A DNA stretch of 64,000 nucleotides, from NCBI GenBank assembly GCA_050304615.1, contig JBNLDW010000004.1:1-64000 (forward strand), in the 5' to 3' direction. Shown here one piece after another: positions 58,687 to 64,000 of the stretch. A program made the translations under genes and the position numbers. The stretch is from CBFDBF01 sp050304615. GTDB taxonomy: Bacteria; Pseudomonadota; Gammaproteobacteria; Chromatiales; Chromatiaceae. The notes beneath the pieces are model-generated. The model saw nothing but the letters and a program-made list of their open reading frames with translations, made no database searches and was not told where the DNA came from. Position 1 is the first letter of the stretch. Each line of letters opens with the position of its first letter.

Positions 58687-61104
58687 CTACTGGGCTGTAG
58701 CAGGCGCGCTAGCAATGCTGGCTAGTGTCTGCTCGGCCTCATCACGTCCGATATAGGTGGCATCCTTCTCAGCCAAGGCCTTGGTCAATGCCTGCTTGGC
58801 CTGCTCCATCTTACCGCTCTTGTAGTAGGCCATACCTAGGTGATACTGGATCTCCTGCACCTTTTCACCCTTGCGGATGGCCCTTTCCAGGATGGTCACC
58901 GCATCTTCCAACTCACCACGTTTGTAGTGAACCCAACCAAGGGTATCAAGGTAGATTGGATTTTCAGTAATAGAGAACCCCTTAACCAGGTCTATCGCCT
59001 GATCCAGGGCAGCCTGCTGCGGCTCATCCCGCGTCAGAATCATGGCAAGGTTATTGGCAGCCATGGCCAGGTCTGGGCGGCTGGACAATAGCTCTTCGTA
59101 GAGGGCTATCGCCTTTTGGGTTTCACCCTTACGATCATATATAGAAGCCACTTCCAGCCCCAATCCTGCATCTTTGCTCTTCTCATAACCCTGTAGTAAA
59201 GCCGCCATAGCCTCTGCCGGCTTCTTCTGTACCGCACGAATCTTTGCAAGATTACGGTATGGAACAGGCCACTCCGGCTTTTGCTCAATCACCTTATTGA
59301 ATGTTACGGCCGCCGCATCCAGCTTCTCCTGTCGTAGCTGAATCTCCCCTTTCAGATTAAGGGCAAGGAAGTGCTCAGGGTTACGAATAACCACTTTCTC
59401 TACCCGCTCAAGCGCCTTATCAATCTGATTTAGGGCCACATAGCTACGGGCCAGGGCGATCAACGGCTCTACCCCATCTGGAGCACGCTTCAGGGACTCC
59501 TCGAAAGAGAGAATGCTCTCTGCATACTTCTCCTCACCCTGCTGCACCAGCCCCTGGTAGTAGTAGCCCAGAGGGCTGGTTGGATATTTCTCCTGGATAC
59601 GCTGGGCCAGTGGGGCAACCTCTTCCCATTTCTGCTGGCGAATACGGATCTGCGACATGCTCTGCAGCACCCCAAGATGGTCAGGGGCAAACTTCAGTAA
59701 CTTATCCAACACCTGTACCGCCTCGTCTGCCTCGCCACTTTGCACCAGCAGTTTGGCCAACTCAAAGTTGGCTGCTATCTCCTGGGGCTGTGCCTGGATT
59801 GCGTTCTCCAGACTCTCTCTGGCCAGGGCGACCTCTCCCTTTTCCAGGTGAGCCCGCGCCTTGAGTCGATGCGCCTTTACGTGGCCTGGATCCTCATTCA
59901 GGATGGTACGCAGATCTGCTATGCCCTTGTCGGCATCCTTATTAGACATGGATATAGCAGCCCTGATCAACAGCGCCTCTGTATTCTTTGGATCATCTTT
60001 TAGTACCTCTTCCAGCAGAGCCGATGACTGTTCAATATCTTTATCCAGCATCAATACCGCAGCTAACTTTATCCTGCCCTTGTTGCCGTCCAGACCACGG
60101 CCATCTTGCTCGATAACACTGCGGTAGATCTCTTCAGCCTCGTTTTTACGCCCAGAAGCAAGATAAAGCGTGGCCAATTCGAACTGTAATTCATACTGCT
60201 CAGGGGCCGCGGCAATAAAGCCAGTCAGCTCCATCTCGGCCTCCTCCTGTTTTTTCTCCCGGAAGAGAAACTCAAGCAGGGCCTTCTTGGCCTGCACACT
60301 GTCGGGAACAGTAGCTATACTGGTGCGCAGGACCTTCTCCGCCGCCTCTTTATCGCCCTTACTGTAGTGGTAGACCGCGAGACGGTTATAGGATGCAACA
60401 TTTTCCGGCTGCAGCTTGACCAGCTTCTCCAACAGATCGACAGTACCCGCAGTATCTCCAGTCTTTTCATACAAACTTGCCAACAGCAGATGAGTACTGA
60501 CATCTTCAGGATGGCTCTCCAGCCCCTGCTTGGCCAGCTCAATGGCCTTATCAAAGTCTTTCTGATCGGCATAGAGCGCGGCCAAAAGTGATATCGCATC
60601 AAGGTTGTCAGGATCGACCTTGATCGCAGCCTTTACCTCTTGAATGGCCGCATCTTTCTCCCCCATACGCGCCTTGGCCAACCCCTTCAGCACCATCGCT
60701 GCCGGGTCACCCGGTTTGGCCTGAAGCACAACCTCAGCCGACTCCAGTGCCTTTTCTGGTGTACCACTCATGGCATAAAGGCGCCCCAGATGCAGCTGTG
60801 CCCCGACATGTTTGGGATCCAGCTCAACTGCCCGCATGAACAGAGCGTACGCCTTACGCCAGTTCTGATCCTTCTCCTCCAACTGCCCGTACATGTACAG
60901 CCCCTCAACATCCTTGGGGTCAATCTGCAATACGTTCTTGAACTCTAGCCGGGCCTTTACGTAGTTGCCCTCGTTGTATAGCTCCATGCCACTCTCAAAA
61001 TACTTTGCCTTACGGTCTTCTGCGCCACCACATGAGATCAGCATGGAGGTCATACCCAGTAGCAGAGCAAGCGAGAGCACTTTAATATGTATATTCCTTA
61101 ACAT
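58687..61104 (-). CDS. prsT: TPR-repeat lipoprotein of the exosortase system
   Basis: The 805-residue lipoprotein has lipobox SMLISCGG (Cys25) and about 20 tetratricopeptide repeats covering the rest (for example AEDRKAKYFESGMELYNEGN, YVKARLEFKNVLQIDPKD). Length, repeat content and lipid anchor match PrsT, the TPR protein genetically linked with PEP-CTERM/exosortase export loci. It probably acts as an envelope scaffold for polymer or protein export. It lies between the VPLPA-CTERM gene and the glycosyltransferase gene, all on the minus strand. Confidence 0.88.
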   Translation of the reverse strand: MLRNIHIKVLSLALLLGMTSMLISCGGAEDRKAKYFESGMELYNEGNYVKARLEFKNVLQIDPKDVEGLYMYGQLEEKDQNWRKAYALFMRAVELDPKHVGAQLHLGRLYAMSGTPEKALESAEVVLQAKPGDPAAMVLKGLAKARMGEKDAAIQEVKAAIKVDPDNLDAISLLAALYADQKDFDKAIELAKQGLESHPEDVSTHLLLASLYEKTGDTAGTVDLLEKLVKLQPENVASYNRLAVYHYSKGDKEAAEKVLRTSIATVPDSVQAKKALLEFLFREKKQEEAEMELTGFIAAAPEQYELQFELATLYLASGRKNEAEEIYRSVIEQDGRGLDGNKGRIKLAAVLMLDKDIEQSSALLEEVLKDDPKNTEALLIRAAISMSNKDADKGIADLRTILNEDPGHVKAHRLKARAHLEKGEVALARESLENAIQAQPQEIAANFELAKLLVQSGEADEAVQVLDKLLKFAPDHLGVLQSMSQIRIRQQKWEEVAPLAQRIQEKYPTSPLGYYYQGLVQQGEEKYAESILSFEESLKRAPDGVEPLIALARSYVALNQIDKALERVEKVVIRNPEHFLALNLKGEIQLRQEKLDAAAVTFNKVIEQKPEWPVPYRNLAKIRAVQKKPAEAMAALLQGYEKSKDAGLGLEVASIYDRKGETQKAIALYEELLSSRPDLAMAANNLAMILTRDEPQQAALDQAIDLVKGFSITENPIYLDTLGWVHYKRGELEDAVTILERAIRKGEKVQEIQYHLGMAYYKSGKMEQAKQALTKALAEKDATYIGRDEAEQTLASIASAPATAQ

Positions 61105-61227
61105 CTGTTCACCTATCTGTTTGATTGATTGCAGTACTTGCAGACAGCAAATATTCCAATACGTTCGCTATCAACGTTATCCATGAGAGCACTATGATAT
61201 CACTAATACGGTATCCTTTGATCCCCC

Positions 61228-61450
61228 TCCTCACTTCCACGCTTGCGGGGATGGTTTGGGTGGGGAGTAAAAAAAGCAGTTAGCTTGCATTGAGACTCCC
61301 CCTCCTAACCTCCCCCGCTTGCGGGGGAGGGATTTACTTTAGGTTCCTGAGGACAAATGGGGGTGGAACCAACAATCTGCCCCCCAGCTTGCGAGTAAGG
61401 GATTAAAGGCGTCCCCCGCAAGTTAGTGAGTAATTAACCAGAGGTTCCTT
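61228..61450. repeat. CCTCCCC-type two-palindrome unit
   Basis: Reads CACGCTTGCGGGG, GGGGAGTAAAAAAAGCAGTT, AGCTTGCATTGAGACTCCC, CCTCCTAACCTCCCC and CCCCCGCTTGCGGGGG, then AGGTTCCTGAGG and AACCAGAGGTTCCTTAA at the end. It has the same AGTAAAAAAGCAGTTAGCTT core as the copy at 46.3 kb. No gene visible between prsT and the glycosyltransferase. Confidence 0.7.
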
Positions 61451-63092
61451 AAAGTAAAATGGCCTTGGCCCCTATTATCAACAGGGATGCCACCATACTA
61501 CCCATAACCAACTTTTCCCTCCGTTCCTGCCGGTTGAATAGAATATTTACGGCATAAAACAGGACCATGATCTCAATGATCACATAGCCGGCAACCCCAC
61601 CCAGCTCTCCTGACTTGAAGAAAAAGGAGATGATCAGAGCCACCGTCAGCAACAGAAAGTCCAGAGCAGAGAACTCTACCCCACCACCACCTGCCAGACG
61701 AATAATCAAGGCGACAGATACAAAAATCGTAAAAACCACCAGGTGAAACCAGATTCCCCACCACGCCCCGGCATACAGGTTCAACTCTATAAAATAGACA
61801 ATAAATGCCACACTAGCATATAGGCAGAATCGGGCCACAATTCCAGTGACCTGAGTATATTTGATCATTGGCACCAGCATCAGGCCCAGCATCACCGGTA
61901 TCAGCATACTGAAATCTGCGGGAACGTCTTCCAGATATAGCGCACCGACAATCAGAATGGCACTCAACAGATAGCGCAACACCTGAAAGGCCGCCTTGCG
62001 ATAATTGCCCAAACCACTACCCACACCAAGCCTGACAAGTACTACTTTTACCCTTCTTACAAAGCTGACGCCCTTCTCCCGCCCGGCATGTCTATTCGAC
62101 AAGGCCCACAACAACAACGCGCAAAACAGCACATACACAACCAGAATGAGCGTGTCTGTTGCGTAGCGCAGATTAAAGGCCAGTAGCACCAGCAGTATCT
62201 GCAACAGATAGATGATGTAGACCGCCTCCCGGTGGGAGAAGCCGATATCGAGAAAACGGTGGTGGATATGGTTTCTGTCCGGCGAGAAGGGAGAGCGCCC
62301 TGAGGCCACCCTCCTGGCCATCACCAGTGTCGTATCCAGCACCGGCAGCCCAAGCACCAACAGCGGCAGCATTAGACTAATAGCAGTATTACTCTGCTGC
62401 GACACCAGGATGCAGACCAGCCCTGAGGCAAAACCCAAAATTTGACTGCCGGCATCACCCATAAACACCTGGGCCGGATAGGTATTAAAACGCAGAAAGC
62501 CAAGTGTTGCCCCAACCATGGAGACACCAAATATCATTACCAACATGTCCTCGGCCATACTGGCGATAATAGTCATGCAGCCTATGGCCAGCAGGCTGAT
62601 ACCGCCGGCCAGGCCATCCAGCCCGTCTGACATGTTTACCGCGTTGGTTACAGCTACCAGCATGACAATGGTGACTATCTGGCAGATATATGGTGGCAGA
62701 TCCATACCGGATATCAACGGAAGATGATAGACAGTGGCATCACCCCAGATGACCACGAGTGATGCCGCTAGAACCTGGCCAAAGAACTTCCAGCGATAAC
62801 TGATGTTATTCCTGTCGTCCCATACCCCGAACAACAACAGGATAGTTAGGGCGATCAGGATCGACGTCAATAACTGAGAGCCTGGCAACCACACCAGCAT
62901 AGGGACTACGCTACCCACAAAGATGGCAATCCCTCCCACCCTCGGAATCGCATGCTGGTGTACCTTGCGCTCATCTGGATGGTCCAGCAGACCAAGCTCT
63001 GGTGCCAGATGGATCAACAGCGGTATCAATATCATCGCTAGTGATATCGCCATCAAAAATATAATCAAACCGCTAGTCAACATCGCATCCAT
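61449..63092 (-). CDS. WecA/MraY-family undecaprenyl-phosphate sugar transferase
   Basis: The 547-residue polytopic enzyme would load the first sugar phosphate on undecaprenyl phosphate. The N-terminal 330 residues carry the family motifs: LLDHPDERKVHQHAIPRVGG, VWDDRNNISYRWKFFGQ, VTNAVNMSDGLDGLAGG (Asp pair), FMGDAGSQILGF and SPDRNHIHHRFLDIGFSHREAV (H-I-H-H). About 200 more residues with six to seven further helices form an extension found in exopolysaccharide-locus versions. It sits next to prsT and the exosortase gene, so it likely starts the polymer of that locus. Confidence 0.92.
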   Translation of the reverse strand: MDAMLTSGLIIFLMAISLAMILIPLLIHLAPELGLLDHPDERKVHQHAIPRVGGIAIFVGSVVPMLVWLPGSQLLTSILIALTILLLFGVWDDRNNISYRWKFFGQVLAASLVVIWGDATVYHLPLISGMDLPPYICQIVTIVMLVAVTNAVNMSDGLDGLAGGISLLAIGCMTIIASMAEDMLVMIFGVSMVGATLGFLRFNTYPAQVFMGDAGSQILGFASGLVCILVSQQSNTAISLMLPLLVLGLPVLDTTLVMARRVASGRSPFSPDRNHIHHRFLDIGFSHREAVYIIYLLQILLVLLAFNLRYATDTLILVVYVLFCALLLWALSNRHAGREKGVSFVRRVKVVLVRLGVGSGLGNYRKAAFQVLRYLLSAILIVGALYLEDVPADFSMLIPVMLGLMLVPMIKYTQVTGIVARFCLYASVAFIVYFIELNLYAGAWWGIWFHLVVFTIFVSVALIIRLAGGGGVEFSALDFLLLTVALIISFFFKSGELGGVAGYVIIEIMVLFYAVNILFNRQERREKLVMGSMVASLLIIGAKAILL

Positions 63093-63114
63093 CCAGTTAG
63101 CTTAAAAACTCCAT

Positions 63115-63210
63115 CACAACACCCCTCCCCCACTAGTGGGTAACGCCTACATGGATGTAGGCGCTAGAGCAACGCAGGAGCAGTTGCCGAGACTGGGAGG
63201 GAGAGTCAAA
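63115..63210. repeat. Palindromic extragenic repeat
   Basis: CCCCTCCCCCACTAGTGGG, then the palindrome CGCCTACATGGATGTAGGCG, GAGCAACGCAGGAGCAG and GCCGAGACTGGGAGGGAGAG, the same order as at 26695-26800. It fills the gap between the exosortase and transferase genes. Confidence 0.7.
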
Positions 63211-63229
63211 ATAAAACCAAGCCCTCGCC

Positions 63230-64000
63230 TCACTCCGGTATATACCGCTCCAGCTGCGGGCCAACATCCCGTGCAAACTCCTCTAGAGTCCGATCGGCCT
63301 CTGCTATATCCATATTGGCTGGCACCACTATGGTCAGGCGCACCAAGGCCCCGTCGGTACGGTTCTTGGTCAACGCATCCCAGAACAGGAACCACTTCAC
63401 CAGATATTCATTGGTCATTACCCGACCACGCTGCTGAAACCAGTAGTAGACCAGCTGACGGGTATCTCCCAGCTGAATCAGAAGACGGTTCACCTTTAGC
63501 GGCTGGGCTCCAATCTGCACACCCTCCACCGTATGGATGGAGTGCGACTGTATCTCCCAACCACCACCGGGAATACAGGTGCGGGGTGAGTGGATCGAGG
63601 CCCCCTTACGCTGTGAAGCATAATAGGCCACATACAGATTGACCGCTGCGCTGTCAGGATGGACGTAGTCGGCGATCATGTAATCATCAAACTTCAGCGC
63701 ATCAATAAACTTCTGTTCCATTGTGCCGGGGCGACCATGCCACTGCTCAACCTCCATTGGAAAACTGGCGTAGCTTGGTAGATCCGGCAGAGACTCCTCC
63801 CGCTGAGTAATAAATTGGGAGCCGATAAGCGCCAGCGCCAATACCACAATCGAGGCGATAAATGGCTTCGAGACAGGCCGGGCACCGATATCTGCACTCT
63901 CTGGTAACGGCTCTGGGTACTCCACACCAAACACCTCAGAGAACGGCCGCCTCTCCTTGCCGATCTTGGACAGAAGCCACATCTCCAGCAGTAGAACAAC
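63230..64000 (-). CDS. xrtD: Exosortase fused to EpsI domain (XrtD-like), C-terminal part
   Basis: The minus-strand frame is open to the end of the window (VVLLLEMWLLSKIGKERRPF), with a hydrophobic run before the first Met (63982), so the N-terminal exosortase part lies outside. From about 63880 on, an N-terminal helix (SIVVLALALIGSQFI) leads to an EpsI domain: FPMEVEQWHGRPGTM, LKFDDYMIADYVHPDS, SIHSPRTCIPGGGWEI and LVKWFLFWDALTKNRTDGALVR. The VPLPA-specific exosortase XrtD is known as such a fusion. Catalytic Cys of the exosortase is not in the window, so the fusion itself must be checked. Confidence 0.85.
   Translation of the reverse strand, partial: VVLLLEMWLLSKIGKERRPFSEVFGVEYPEPLPESADIGARPVSKPFIASIVVLALALIGSQFITQREESLPDLPSYASFPMEVEQWHGRPGTMEQKFIDALKFDDYMIADYVHPDSAAVNLYVAYYASQRKGASIHSPRTCIPGGGWEIQSHSIHTVEGVQIGAQPLKVNRLLIQLGDTRQLVYYWFQQRGRVMTNEYLVKWFLFWDALTKNRTDGALVRLTIVVPANMDIAEADRTLEEFARDVGPQLERYIPE

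Overview
The window is one contiguous stretch of a gammaproteobacterial chromosome. The gene orders yajC-secD-secF, tig-clpP-clpX-lon-hupB-ppiD and ilvI-ilvH-ilvC-pssA-leuA, a type A CsrA, PBP1b, RimI and MtaB all fit Gammaproteobacteria. An exosortase/VPLPA-CTERM surface system and a very large protein that reads as a PPi-type PEP carboxykinase hint at a free-living or symbiotic, possibly sulfur-oxidising lineage, but that placement is inference. Base composition is moderate (about half GC), and almost every larger gap holds palindromic extragenic repeats.

Layout. 1-2 kb: the 5' part of an outer-membrane porin on the minus strand, plus small hypothetical genes. 2-26.6 kb: housekeeping core with class I fumarase, an EF-hand-like acidic protein, PrfC, RimI, a family 4 type uracil-DNA glycosylase, leuA with a leucine-rich leader peptide, pssA, ilvCHI, a DinG/YoaA helicase, PBP1b, a PilZ/DUF1631/GGDEF/EAL protein and a YadGH-type ABC exporter. 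26.8-35.8 kb: an accessory island of lower GC with a HlyD C-terminal remnant, a divergent csrA, a three-gene nuclease operon that I cannot assign to a named system, a lone integron attC site with its cassette gene, a RelE-like/XRE toxin-antitoxin pair, and a DUF2235 lipase-like gene pair bracketed by a perfect 30-bp direct repeat. 35.8-52.4 kb: rhodanese, FabI, PpiD, three tRNA genes, HU, Lon, ClpXP, trigger factor, SecDF-YajC, MtaB and a PAP2 phosphatase. 53-56.6 kb: the PPi-PEPCK candidate. 56.7-64 kb: a surface-polymer and protein-sorting locus with a VPLPA-CTERM protein under a candidate c-di-GMP riboswitch, a TPR lipoprotein of PrsT type, a WecA-like glycosyltransferase and the EpsI half of a fused exosortase cut by the window end.

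How parts work together. The exosortase, its VPLPA-CTERM substrate, PrsT and the lipid-linked sugar transferase form one export and exopolysaccharide pathway. The riboswitch would connect the substrate to c-di-GMP, which the GGDEF/EAL protein elsewhere in the window could make, degrade or sense. Trigger factor, ClpXP, Lon and PpiD form a proteostasis block. The ilv/pss/leu block makes branched-chain amino acids, with attenuation at leuA.

The most unusual signals are: (1) a ~450-bp repeat present twice (3763-4211 and 52555-52999) whose internal hairpin keeps its fold while its sequence changes on both arms, which points to a selected structured RNA or DNA; (2) the 27.3-29.5 kb nuclease operon with two tandem paralogous partner genes; (3) the riboswitch-VPLPA-exosortase link; (4) an isolated attC cassette; (5) a candidate terminator-ended small RNA at about 58.3 kb.
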